In this document: positions 10,099 through 22,900 of the stretch, piece by piece
Layout: the number at the start of each line of letters is the position of its first letter
Numbering within the stretch: position 1 is the first letter of the stretch
Assembly: GCA_032358255.1 (NCBI GenBank)
Contig: JAULBX010005776.1
Coordinates: 62,001-126,000 of the forward strand
DNA from: Heterotrichella gracilis
Lineage: Eukaryota; Sar; Xanthophyceae; Tribonematales; Xanthonemataceae
DNA: 64,000 nucleotides
Direction of reading: 5' to 3'
Program-made: the position numbers and the translations under genes
The notes under the pieces: generated by a model
What the model saw: only the letters and a program-made list of their open reading frames with translations
What the model was told of the DNA's origin: nothing
The model's database searches: none

Positions 10099-12801
10099 TT
10101 ACGCCTTGTCTGGCTTTGGCATCGACTCCACCACAATCTGCAAGCACACCATGAAACAACGTTAAAGGTTGCGACACTTAAACACCACATGTACAAAGCA
10201 AGCAACCTTGACGGCCAGCTCGCACACCCGCAACACCCTCACTGCATAGTCGAGCATCGTAAAGCACGCAGCGCAGCGAATCTGGGAGTCAAGGTGGGAG
10301 CCAGGAGCATCCCCCAATGCTTAGAAAGTGTCAAGTGCCACTGCCACTGTTTGAAGCATTGGGGGGGTATGCTTTAGATGCACGGGGATGAATGGATGCC
10401 ATCACACAGTCTTGAGGAACCAATAATAATTTCTTCATGTTTAATCAGCTATTTTCTGTTCCAAAGGCACGCCTACGTGTGGTAAGTGGGTGCCAGGGGA
10501 ACCATGTGGCCGCTGGCTGCACATACCTCGCGCTTGGCCGAGTTGAGCGACAGCACCGCCTTGCAGTTTGGGCATGTGAGCGTGTTTGCGTCCCTGTTGC
10601 CGCTCACAGTCAGGATGTCGCCAAAGTAGGAGGACACCTCGGTGCTGCAGTTGGGGCAGTCGCCCTGCAGGGATTAAGAATGTAGCACCGGTTAGCGCAC
10701 AGGGGGTTTAGGAGGTAATTAAAGTAGGAGGACACCTCCGTGTTGCAGTTGGGGCAGTCGCCCTGCAACCACCAAGGCAGTTCTCAGAGTTTATAAATGC
10801 AACGCGGGTTACCGCATAGGGTTTAGGAGGTATACAAGTAGGAGGAAACCTCGGTGCTGCAGTTGGGGCAGTCGCCCTGTAGCCACACACGCGCACAACC
10901 GGTCAGCTCTGTGCCAGGGAAAGAAAACACTGCCAATTCCAATTTGCAGCAGAGCGTTCACACATTGTCCCCAAGCGAGGTACGCAAGCCAGGCATGGAA
11001 GCCAGGCGTGGAAGCCAGGCGTGATTTCTGGCTGCCTGTCGCTTGCACCTCTGGTGTTTCAGCCAGAGGTTTGCAGGTTAGGGTTTAGGGTTTACAGGGG
11101 TACAAGGCTTAGGGTTTCCGTAAGGTACAGCGCACCGAGGGGTGTGGGTTCAGGTGAGCATGTGCATACCTTGAGGATCAAGTGGTCCTTGAACAGCAGG
11201 TTGGTGATTGCGTCAGCAAACACGTACACCGCCGGCAAGATGAGGCCCCACACCACGATGATGCCCCAGGGGGATGGCAGCTCCATCACTGCCGTGATCT
11301 TGAACCCAACCAGGTCATCCACAGCGAACAGCGCCAGGAGCACCTGCCCAAACCAATTTTCAGCTTTAGGTCAAGCCACCCCACCCACCCACCCACCCAC
11401 CATCGCTTGAATGACGCTTGAACGAGTGTGCACCACTGCTGGGAACGGTGTGGGGAAGCAGCAAGGTGGTGAGCGCTGCACTTACCCCCACTGCTGCAGG
11501 CAGGTTCAGCCCCACCATCTTCAAGTAGTCCACCGACAAGTCGCTGTACATCTTTTGCGAGCGGATGCTGCAGCGGGGGCCCTGCACCGCACAGAGGTCA
11601 CCTCACCTATGCTTACCCGTGTGTGGCCTAGCTGGGATGCATCCACCCTGGTAGCTCCACGCCATGCACTCCTGTCTTGCACAAGCGCCACACAAGCACC
11701 AGCCCCAAGCATCCCTCAACAATCTCCCTGGTGGTAATGCTATGTATGCCATAGGGCACTAGGGTTTACCACCCACATGTAGCTCCCCAGCTCAGCCCCG
11801 GCACACCTAGCTAACCCGCGCAACAGCAGCTGCCTCCATACCTGGACTGCCACAAAGCTGCCGCTGGACTTGAGCTTGGCCTTGAGCTTGTCAAAATCGG
11901 CGTCGTTCATGATGGGCTTGCCCTGGTTGTACCCAGTCATGGCTTCCAGAAACCGCTTCTCGTCGCCGCTGCACATCCAAGAAACAACAGGGTTGGCACC
12001 GGATTGCTCCCTACTCCTTGGATGGGACAGGTTTGCCCCTACCCCTTGGATGGAACTAGGGATAGTGAGAAATATACTTCTGCTCACCTCAACACAGCCA
12101 CCTTGCTGCCCCCCCAGATAAGCTCCTCCTTGAGCAGATCAAACTCCTCGTTGCTCAGTGTGGGCTTCTCATTGTAGTAGAAGTCCTGCACTTGTGCCAG
12201 TGTTCAGTTTAGCGGTGGACCAGGCAAGACCATGGTACAGTGTTCAAGCCACTGCCTTGCACTTACCGCCAGCGCTTGGATGAACTCCTGCTCCTTCTCT
12301 CCAAGGGTCTTGTTGGAGACCTTCTTGCCCTACAAGGACACCACCGTGTGACATCGGTGCCCTTCCCTTGCACTGAAAGAACCAACACCAGCAAGAGGGA
12401 AGGACGGTAACTCAACACACCTGAGCGTCCAAGCTGCAGTACTCCAGCATGTTCTCGTCTACAACTTCAGCCTGGTTTGAGCCTGCGAACCACGCCTGGC
12501 CTCAGTCCCCCCAACCCCAGATCGAGGTTGGCAGCCCAAAGTAACTGGTATGGGTTGCCCCAGCATCGGTAGAACTGACACGAGGCGAAGCAAGGTGCAA
12601 GGTGCAAAACCACGACTTGTACTGATGTGGGTTGCTGCTCCAAGGCTCCATGGGTAAACACCCACCTTTTGTGGCACTCGTCCTGCCTGCAAGGTGCACC
12701 CTCCTCGCTCCCGCTGGGACGTGCACCACGTTTCTGCAGGTCAGGGGGCGCAGGGGCAGGGTGCACCTTGCGCTCGGGGTGGCGATCGTGCACTCAAACA
12801 T
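10099..12801 (-). CDS. PGRL1: PGR5-like protein 1 (PGRL1), thylakoid
   Basis: Thylakoid membrane protein that works with PGR5 in antimycin-sensitive cyclic electron flow from ferredoxin to plastoquinone. Nine exons on the minus strand: 12801-12666, 12482-12421, 12329-12267, 12185-12088, 11968-11842, 11581-11486, 11343-11170, 10664-10527 and 10137-10099; 310 residues, phases agree. Residues 1-45 form a transit-peptide-like leader; an earlier in-frame ATG at 12900 is possible. Family blocks include EYCSLDAQ, GKKVSNKTLGEKEQEFIQAL, EKPTLSNEEFDLLKEEL, GPRCSIRSQKMYSDL and the C-terminal REIVVESMPKPDKA. Two hydrophobic stretches flank the VDDLVGFKITAVMELP loop. All six redox and zinc cysteines of plant PGRL1 have counterparts: C61, C166, and the pairs C255/C258 and C283/C286. 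Two copies of the exon 8 start lie in intron 7. Confidence 0.96.
10306..10372. other. Foldback inside PGRL1 intron 8
   Basis: CCCCCAATGCTT (10311-10322) pairs perfectly with AAGCATTGGGGG (10354-10365), and the flanking AGCAT/ATGCT extends the stem past a small bulge. The loop is about 31 bases. It could be a hairpin RNA or a small inverted-repeat element. Confidence 0.65.
10600..10883 (-). repeat. Three copies of the PGRL1 exon 8 start
   Basis: The true exon starts at 10664. Near-identical copies, each with an AG acceptor directly before GGCGACTGCCCCAACTGC, start at 10762 and 10876. Each would encode the GDCPNC cysteine pair and TEVSSYF. TTTAGGAGGTA-type tracts separate the copies. Confidence 0.92.
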
Positions 12802-13924
12802 GATGTCTGCGTGCGATGCCTCGGATGAGTGACAGGGGGAGGGCCGATTGGAGCGTGGTTGGTGTAGGGCACAGTGATGTGTAAGTCGAAAGGGCTGCAC
12901 TGGATAGTTACAGCATGACTTGCTTCAAAATCTATTGCTTTGGCAGGGAACGCCAGACTTTTCCGCGTTGGTGGGTTTGGTCGATCAAAAAAGGTGGGCT
13001 AAAATCACCAACGACTCAACCAAGACTCATTTGAGTGGTGAGACTTGAGCGTCACTCCATTTCAAACCCTACCCGCTGCCTACCCAGACCCTACAGGCCA
13101 AGGGGATCATGTAAGTGTGCGCATTCGATCTGCGGGGGGGTCACCTATGCATGCATTGCACTTGTGTAAAATTACGGCCTTTGCCTGGACAGGCCTCCCA
13201 GAAAAGCGCCCCATATCAACAGGTTTCAACACCGCTGCAACGCCGAAGTGGTCGGGCGTGAACTAAGCAGCCGATTCGACAACAGCATGCATACACGGGT
13301 CCTGGACGGACGTCTTCCGATGCTCCCCCTCTTGTGCGGTGGTGCCGACAATGAGGGTAAGCACACCAACCCCCCACTTTCGCGCTTGCAAAACTTGCAC
13401 AACGAAAGAGGTCGACCCTTGTGGTTAGTTAGTTTCAAAGACACCGAATCCCCGCAATATGCATGCGTGTGTACGGTAAATCGTAGAATTGGGTACCCCC
13501 TGTGTATCGTCTCAGCATCCCTTGGGGGCATTCCCGTCACCGCTCCCTTTAGTTTCTCCTTGCTTCCACTTGCTTGATTACTCGATTCACAGCTCTTGGA
13601 TCGCGTCCAAAACCTCTCCAGTACTGCCTAGCCAAGGCACTTGCTCTAGCGTTAGGGCTATGCACTATGAGCCACGTTTTGGACCCTGTACATCAGACCG
13701 TAGGACCAACACCCCTTCACACGGCGCAGGCTAGGACATCACACCTGCCGGAGCCTTTCTACACTTCGCAGAGGCAATCCACGTCGTGTGGGTGCAGTAT
13801 TGGGTCCCTGGGGTTGCTCGAGGGTCTCATCCCCTAGTACCCTCCCATCCCTCCGCAACCTGCACCTTCCCCAGCAAACGGGCCCGCAAGCCTCAGCCTT
13901 GCACCAGCGAGTTGTAGAGTAGTA
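12802..13924. promoter_or_regulatory. Divergent upstream region, PGRL1 / B3-SAND gene
   Basis: 1.1 kb between start codons. It must hold both promoters, and possibly 5' UTR introns. No coding exon or defined element was recognised; the overlapping open frames around 13226-13577 have no domain features. Confidence 0.4.
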
Positions 13925-16900
13925 ATGGCAGAGTTTGGGGCGCCTTTTGAGGCGCACGCTGCGGCAGTAACCGATCCGGGGTTGAGCATGCCGCTCTTCA
14001 GTGCGGTGCTGGTGGCAGGGAGCATCAGCAGCGATGCCGTGAAAATACCGGTGGCATCCGACCAGCTGGGTGACCTCCAGTCGTTCTTCAGCCTTATGGG
14101 AGACACTGTGGTACGTTTTGAGGGTCTCCAGGGCACTGTTGGGGGGTTGTTGTACCACTGCACCCAGGAGATGAACACATCCACTTCCAATCCACAGGAG
14201 GTGCTGGATGGCTCTGGCAACGCGTGGCAAGCAACCCTGCAAGCCCCGGGCGACGGCTCACAACCTTTCCTGCAGCTTCCAGGTGTGTACCATGACAGCG
14301 ACAAGCCAGTGTTGTGTGCCCCTCGCTCCTACTATCTTTGGCTTTGGTGGCACAAAACTGGTGGTGGCGTCACTCGTCTTGTGGGAACTGGGGCTGATGC
14401 CGTGTTGGTTGGAAACCAGCAGTGGCCTTGTGCCGGTAGCTGATTGCTGAGTGCAATTTCGACGGTACCACCTTTAAATGCTGGGTATCTGTTGTGCGTC
14501 TCTAGCCTCCTGTCTGGCCTGTGGTGGGGGCACACGTTTGTTGGAGGCTTTGGGCTGTGCCTGCAGCTGGCTCCCTGGGATCCATAAGCTTGTGGCACCC
14601 CTTGGGTGTCTATTGTTGGTATGGCTCACCAGTCGCGATACCTACCAGTGCTGTGGGCCAGTGTGCACCCAATGTCACTGTGCACGCACAGGCAGTCCCA
14701 CAACTGGTGCCCTGATTGTAACCCTGCTTATCCAGCCGACTTGGTTAGCTTATGGTTCAGGGTTTAGCCCCACAGCTGACCGGTTCGTTGTGTGCCCCCA
14801 CAGGCGACTTTGCGTCAGTGGCAGGGGTGCAGGAGGGCAGGGTTCTGTACTTCACCAAGGAGGGGCTGACAAAGCTGGTAGGGCACTTGAACCTAAACCC
14901 TCAAAACCCTCAACCCTGACCAGCGTGCCTAAGCCCTGGACCTTCACCCTTGCAAACGAAACCCGCGTGCGCCTTCGCACCTGGGCGTGCTCAGGTGTCT
15001 TGACAAGGTGTCTGGAGAGAACGGTGCTGCCTGCTATCGCTGTGCTTCCTGAAGGCAGTGTGCGTGCTGCTGTCCCCTTGCCCTACCTCTGCTTGTCCAA
15101 CCTCTCCTTGCGTGGCCTCCCACCCCTACCACAACACACATCCACAACTCCACCCTCAACACAGCAACCCCCCAGCCGCACCGTTGCCACCGCTCACCCA
15201 CCACCCCTCCACCCCACCGCAGGTTGTCCAGGTGGCGGCCACGCAGCCTGGAGCCACAGCGGGGGAGCAGGCGCCTGCACCAGAGCCTGCGGAGCCTGCA
15301 CCAGGCGCTGCGGCGCCTGCCGCAGTTGAGGAGGTACGCCCATCCCCTTGCCAAACCCTGTGCAAAACCCTATGGGCTGTGTGTAGCGACTGGGGTTTAG
15401 CGAGTCTATCTGGTGTCAGTGGTACAGCCAGACAAGCAGCCTGTCCTACTTGCCCAGTGCCCACCAGCCAACCTTTGCCAGCCAGCTCCCGCATGAAGCA
15501 CCCGCCTGCATCCCTCTAATTTATCACTCCTCCCTCCGCCCCCCTTGCCGCAGCCCGCACCTCCACCCCCCGAGCCCGAAGCACCACCTGCGCCACCACC
15601 ACCGCCACCAGTGGTAGAGCCAGGTGTCGAGGCAGAGCCAACCGCACCAGTCGAAGCCCCCGAGGCTGTCCCTGTCCCCGAGGTGGCTGTGGCTCCTGCA
15701 CAGGAGGCGGCATTGGCGGAAGCCCCCGCGGCCCCTCCCGCACCCACCACCGCCACAGCCGGTGGCGAGGTGGGGGATGGTGCCGCGGTGGTGGAGGATG
15801 GTGGTGAAGGGGGTGAAGGGGATGAGGAAGGGGATGACATGATGGAGTACCCCACCCGCCACAAGAAGATCCTGCGCCAGGCAGAGGCCAACGCTGCGCG
15901 CATGCAGGCGGAGGTGGCGGAGGTGGCGGCGGCGCAGGCGGTGACAGGTGGGAGGCCACGTGGCACACACACATGTGGCATGGAATTCCGCATACCGTGA
16001 TCAGCGCTTCCTTATATACATGATCACTGCACACCTCGGTATCATAATCCTCCTATTATTATTTGTATTAGGTGCATACCTTGCTCTACCCCATGGGCAT
16101 CTGCCAAGCGGCAACGCCTTCACCACCTGCTGCAACGCGGGGGTGGGGACCCCTGTTGCAACCCATCCGAATCATGCGCCGCCCACTTGATTCAAATCAC
16201 TCCACACACACCTCACCCCACCCCCACCACCTCCCACACAGATGCCCAGCAGCTGGCAGAAGCAGCCGCCCTGGCCACCGTCCAGGGCACCAGCATCCAG
16301 GCCCCCGCCCGCCACACCGTGCTTGTGGCCAAGGTGCTGACCAACAGTGACGCCACCAGCGGGCGCATCATCCTGCCGCGTGTGGCTGTGGAGGCCAACC
16401 TGGCGTTTGTCATGGGCTACAGGTGAGGGAGCGGGTTGATGGCGGGTTGTGCGTGTTTGGGGTTTGGCGGCACTCTGGTGTGCTGTAGAGGGGGTGCATG
16501 TGCTTGTGATGGGGTACGGATGGGGGGTGGGGTTCACGCCTGGATGCTTGATCTGGGAGACCTGCTATGTGCTGAGGATTTGGCAGGGGTGCTAATGGAA
16601 TGTTACTTGATTTTTGGTTGTTGTGAGGGGTCTCGATAGGGTGTTCCCGCTTTGACACTGCTAGGAGACCATGCGTCCTGTTATTAGTAATACCTGCCCC
16701 AATGAATACCTCTAGGGCCATGCTCTAACCAATACCCTAACCAAACCCTTCCCCCGCAGGTCCTACTCGCTCCTGGTGCGTGACCAGCAGGGCCAGAAGT
16801 GGGAGTTTGTGATTAAGTCGTGGGCCAACGGCACAGAGCACCGGCGCGTGTACGTGCTGGAGGGGACAGCGGAGTACCTGAAGACCAACGGGCACGGGGT

Positions 16901-19900
16901 GGGCGACGCCATTGGGATATGCACAGACCACACCGGCATGCTGCAGGTGCGGGCGCCCTCCCCCTTGCCTGCCCTTAGTTAATGTTTTGAACCAATTTGG
17001 TTGATTGGTTGGTTGCTGGGGCGGGTCCCTTTTTTGCTTCGCATGGCGTGAGTTGCTTACTTGCATGCTTTCCAGCAGTACAGCCATATCTACAGTCTCT
17101 CTTGCGCAATTGCACCAGTTGGATCTTTGTTGGCAGGCCTTTCTACCTCGCAGATATATTAAAATCCTCCTTTTTCTACACTCCTATATGTGCAGGCCAA
17201 AAAATGTTGCATGCATTTTCACCATTGTTCTCTCATGGCACAGGTTGAGGCCAACACGGAGGCAGTGCGCACCGCCACCGTGCGCCCCACCTACGGCGCG
17301 CTGGCGTTCAAGCACATGCCGCAGCCGCGCCCCGGCAAGTCCATGCCGCTCATCGTGGGCAACCCCGGCAAGTGCACGCGCAACCCATGCTGCGCAAAGC
17401 CCGCGGGCCACCCGGGGTTCTGCTCGGGACCGCGCGTGACGATCAAGCGCAAGCGGGGGGGGAGGGACGAGTTTGACGAGGGGGAGTCCAGCGATGATGG
17501 TAAGGAGGGGTTGGACGGGTGCCCTGGCATAGGGTTTGGGGGGATTACGTGGTTCATGGGTGTTGCTGGGCTGTCATGAAGCTGTTTCAAAGTCTCATCA
17601 TTGCATGTAGTTTGTGTGTTGCACTTAAAGCGACTGGGAACCTCCCAGGGACTGGGACATCTTTTGTAAGGAATGCCAAAAAAGTGGTTCACTCCCTCCC
17701 TCCCTCCCTCCCACCCCTTTCATTTCAATCCCCCCCTCTTTCCCCTGCAGACGTTCCTGTGCAGATGTCTCGCCACGACGGCTGGCTGCCCCTGCTGGAG
17801 GCCTCCGAGGTTGCCCCCGGTGTGGTATGGGCCAAGCTGGTCACCGCCAGCGACCTGCAGAACCTGGTCAGCCTGCCGCCATCCATGGTGGAGGCAAGCA
17901 TGCCCATCGCGGCATCCATGCCCGCGCTGCGGCTAGAGCTGCACGACTCGGAGGTGGGGTTTGGGCGGGGTTTGTTAGGGCGTGTTGTGGGAGCAGTGGG
18001 CGTGGTGCAGGGGTGGCTGCTTCAGTCGGTGCGGTGTGACAGTGAGAGATTGTGGGGTGTATAGGTGGCCCTGCCCCCGTGCCCACAGTACCCTACTCCT
18101 TAAACCCTTGAAAACCCTGAAAAACCCTTCCCCGTCCCCCTGCAGGAGCGCGTGTACGAGGTTGTGCTGCGCATGCGCGACGAGGGCAACGGCAAGATGT
18201 ACCTGCTGCAAAACGCAGCGGTGTGCCTGCACGACAACCACGTGTGCGTGGGGGATGCGGTGGGAGTCACGCGCGCACAGACGGGGCCGCTGGTGAGTGG
18301 ACGGCGGCGGTGGTGGTGGTTGTGGTGCGGACAGGGGTGGGTGGGGAGGAGGGGGAGCTGGGGTCATGCGTGCGCGTAGGAGGCCTGGGATGGGTGGTGG
18401 TGGTGGCGGTGGCAGTAGCGATATTGATGTGGTGTGTACATATTGTGGAATTGTTGGTTGGTAAGCTTCGAGTGCATGATTGTGTGTGCCACTTCACAAG
18501 GCATTCCAGGCAACACCCCATCCCGACCACTGCGCATTACCCTCCCCCATACCCCCACCTCTCACCCCACCCACCCCCCACTGCACATTACTCCCCCTTC
18601 CCCCCTGCTCCTGCCCTGAACCCCCCACCCTCGCACCCCCCACAGGTCCTGGAGGTGAACACCCCCCTCATCCGCGCAGCCGCCGCCAGCGCCCCCCCCG
18701 TGGTTGACGGGTCGGGCTTCGGCACCCAGCTGATGAGCAACCCCTACCTGGGTGCGGCCATGGTGTGCAACCGCACGGGGGGCTGCGTGAAGAGCGCGGG
18801 CCACCAGGGCTTCTGCTCGGGCCACAAGGGCTTCAAGCGCAAGATGTTTGGCAACACCCTGATGCCCAACGAGCCAATGGCGCAGGCCAGGTGCGGGGCA
18901 GGGCATTGGGGTGGGTGTAGCGGGGTTTTGGTAGGGTTTGGGGGCGGCTGGCCTAGGGTTTGTAGTCCGCCCAAGGGCTCCAAACGCAAGATGTTTGGCA
19001 AGGATTTATACTAAAAAGTATACTACAGACCTTTTGACACAGCAGCAGGAAGTAACTATCCATACATTTTTATTCACAGACCATGTAAAGGTTGATCAGA
19101 TTAATGGGTTTTAAGTTTACTTTAGACCACCTGTTACCACTGGAGCAGAACCAGTGATCCCTAAACCGTAACGCACAGACCATGGTTAATGAAATAAGGT
19201 TGACCAATGAAATGTAGAATATTTTTCTGCATGTCTGTAGACCGGTTGTTAACACAGCAGCAGAAACCCTGCCCGCAGGAAGCGGCGCCCCAACGCCGGC
19301 AGCCGCTACCGCGACGAGGACGAGGAAACCGTGTCGGAGGACGAGGAGGAGGAGTACTACGAGGAGGACGACGGGGATGAGGAGGGGGACGAGGAGGTGC
19401 CCGAGGGCGAGGTGCAGCAGCAGCTCTACCTGCCCCCCCGCAACACAAGCAGCGCGTGCAGGGCGGAGGACGAGGCGCTCAAGACCATGCTGGTGCAGGT
19501 GGCGTGCGGGCCGCACAAGGGGATTTATGACATCCGCAAGGGGACCATCCTGCTGCTGGAGGGGCAGGTGGGTGGGCGGGTGGCTGGGGGTGGGAGGGCA
19601 GTGTCCTGGGGCGCTGCGTGCATGCCACGTTTGTGGGTAGCTATGCAAGGGAGTGTAGTGGTCATCAGTTGCTTTTGCATAGTGGGCTTCTCAGCCGTCT
19701 GGCGCCATGTCATTGTGGTGCAGCATTTTTACTCCAAATTTATTTTGTTGACCATATTGTAATTTGCACTTCCGCTTCCCTGCCCGGTCCTGCCCGGCCC
19801 TTTGAGTTCAAGGTCCCTGCACCAAATCATGTGGTCCACGTGCTCACCCATTCGTTTTCCTCCCCTGCAGCAAGACCAGATTGTCTTCCCTGCCGACCTT

Positions 19901-22900
19901 GAGCGTGGCGCCGGCAAGGGCGATGGCGAGACCTGGCGCAGCTCCATATGTGTGGAGCTGGAGTGCGGGTGCCACAAGCAGATACCCTTAGGGTTGTGGC
20001 TGCAGAGCAACCAGATCATAGTGGACGATGATGGGCGGGATGTGTCCAGCATGCTGTACACCCGCGCGCAGGTGAGGGTGTAGGGTTTAGGCGTCAGGCT
20101 TTAGGGTTTATGAGTTGCAGAGTAACCCAATCATTGTGTGAGATGGCGGGTGGGGCGTGTCCAGCATGCTGTAGACTACCTCACTGGTTGGTGAGTGGCC
20201 AGGTGCAGGATGTAGGGTACAGGGTTAGGGTTGAGAGGAATCAGACCATTGTGGACGGATTGTGGGTTGGGCATGCTTGCCTGGTGTGCCATTGAAGCTT
20301 GGGTGACCTCAACCTCCCTCGCGCCCCCATCGCCAACCCCCCACCTCGGCTCCCTCCTCACCCCGCCACCCCATCCCACCGCAGCAGCAGCAGCAGCTTG
20401 CCTCCACCCGCCCCCAGCGCCCCCGCCGGGCCAAGGCCGGCAAGCGCAAGGCCGACTCCCTTGCCGCCGAGGTGCTGATGAGCCTGCAGGAGAGCGATGC
20501 AGAGGAGGGGGAGGAGGAGGAGGAGCCGAGCGACACATCGCCCACGCACCGCCACAAGGGCAAGGGCGGGCTGGGGCCGGGGGTGCATGTGCCGCGCAAG
20601 AAGGTGGGTGGGGGGATGGGGCTGGAGGTGGGGGTGCACGTGTTGGGAATCCAGGTGGGGAGGCGGGGGGAAGGAGTTCCCCTCATTACTTTGCATACGT
20701 CAAGACACAAAGGCAATGAGAAGTATTGCAGTTGTTGCAGTTCCAACAGATCACACAAGCAGGTTTCCCATTTCACCCAACCCGTCAACCCCACAGCTAG
20801 GGGTCCTCCTGGTTCCAACCCCTCTTGGACCTAAAGCCTAAACCTTGAACCCTTAACCCCCCACCGTGCAGCAAGGGTCCCGGTACCGCTCCCGCGCGCG
20901 CGGCCCCCCCTCGCTCTTCCTGTCCATCACCTCGGGCAAGCGGCGCAGCAAGGGGGCCAAGGGGGATGCAAAGGACGGGGAGGAGGAGGAGGAGGTGTCG
21001 GCGGCGTCATCGGGGTCGGAGTCGGCGCTGCCCGCGCAGCCCAAGCGCAGGTGTGGAAGGTTTGGCGTTAGGGTTTGGGGGTTGGGGTGGTTAGGGTTTG
21101 TGGCGGCGTGTTCGGGGTCGGAGTGGGCGCTGTCGGCCCAGCCCAAGCGCAGGTGGGAAGGGTTTGGCGTTAGGGTTTTACCTGGTGCTTCCCTCTGGCA
21201 TAGGTTGTATGTGTTGAGATACCAGGGCTTCAATCGAGTGATGTTTGACGTTCCCCTGAAACTAACCCATGTTTGGCAGTGGGACCGACTGCCATCCTGG
21301 CTTCTAATGTTTTAGCAATGGGACCCCGAAAATGCATGGGCGTAACCCAGTCTTTACCCTACATCTCAAACCCTGTATTTTACCTTGTGTTTCTCCCCCT
21401 GCAGCCGGCGGGCTACCAAGGCCACCCTTGAGGCGCGTGCTGTGTCCAACCGCCAGAAGCAGCAAGGGGGCAAGGGCAGGGCGGCGGCAGGCGGGGGCGG
21501 CGGTGTGCGGCGACCCATCTCCCTGTTCAAGCCATCAGATGCGCCAGAGGGAGACGGTGCGTTGGCCGGGGTACCTTTAGCTAGTGAACATGCAATTCAG
21601 CAAGTGCAAACCCCAAACCGTCGTGGTTGACGGCCATTGTTCCAAAACCCTGCACCACAACCCTGGAGCTCATGCTTGCTTGACCACTGAGCGACGCGCC
21701 CAAGCAACCTCCACGGCGGTGCTAAACTGTGCACGACCTCTTAACCAAATCCTTGTCAACAGCCTACATTAATTATTTTCAGCTGGCACCCGGACCTCTC
21801 AGGACACCACCACATCGGTCCTAAACCCCAACCAAACCTATATTACCCTTGCTAACACATTGCCCTTCCTCCCTGCAGGCGCCGCCACCAACAACTCCTC
21901 CCAGGACACCACCAAGCTCATCCACACGGGTGACCCGGGCATCATGAGCGACTTCATACTGGAGGGAGGTGAGGGGGGCGATGCGGCGGGAGATGCGGCG
22001 GCGGCGGCAGCAATGGCGCTGCCGCTGGCACAGCTACTGGAGTCTGGGCTGCAGGTGAGGGTGTGGAGGGGGGTTTTGATGCGGTGGTGGTGGTGGTGGT
22101 GGTGGTGGTGTGGTGTGGCAGCGTGTGCTGACGATAGAGCCATGCCAGGCAGGATGTGTTGACAATAGAGCCATGCTCCCCTCCCCAGAGTGTAGACATG
22201 TACCTGGTGCCGCATGGAATCCCCACCCGCATGGTTGCCCTGCCCTGACCTGCCCTGACCAGCACCCCACTGCACCACCTGCACCACGCGTGGCACTTAA
22301 GAACCTATCCTCCCCTCCTCCCCTCCTGCAGGCCACGCTGGTTGCGCTCCCCCTGCCAGTTGGCTCGGAGGACATGGGTGGGCTGCAGGGATTGGACCTG
22401 TCCCAGATTGACCCCGCCGCCCTCCAGGAGCTGCTCAACATGACAGCCATGCAGCAGGCGGGGCTGCTTGGAGGGGGCCTGCCGCTGCAGTTTGCGGCGC
22501 TGCAGCTGGCGCAGGCAACAGGTGCGGGTGGTGGCGGCGAGGGTTTGTGGTTTGTGGGTTAGGCTTTAGGGCTTGCGGCACAGCAGCTGACTTAAGCAAC
22601 GGGTACAGGTGGTGGTTGGGGTGGTGGGGTGGGTAGGGTGCATGCCGGTACCTAATTTCCTGCTCATCCCGTCGGCTAAAGAAAGTGTTGTGCCTGCAGC
22701 TGCACCACCACCATATCAAACCCTACCCAGCACCCTGGGCGCCAATACCCTCCGCACCACCTGCTACCCCGCACTGAACCCTAACCAAACCCTAACCAAA
22801 CCCTCCCCCCACCGCAGGCCTGGCTGGCCTCCAGGGCCTGCAGCTGCACCATCTGCTGCCCGGCCTCAACACCGACCTGCCCCAGGTGCCGCAGCTGCTG

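Noticed and set aside
13739-14304. Minus-strand open frames of 167 and 156 codons
   Set aside because: Antisense to exons 1-2 of the B3-SAND gene; no domain features.
14478-15329. 283-codon open frame on the plus strand
   Set aside because: It runs through two introns and two exons of the B3-SAND gene in the wrong frame.
18955-19014. Extra exon of the B3-SAND gene (KGSKRKMFGKDLY)
   Set aside because: It is a worn copy of the exon 11 end that runs into a stop; phases join exon 11 directly to 19279.
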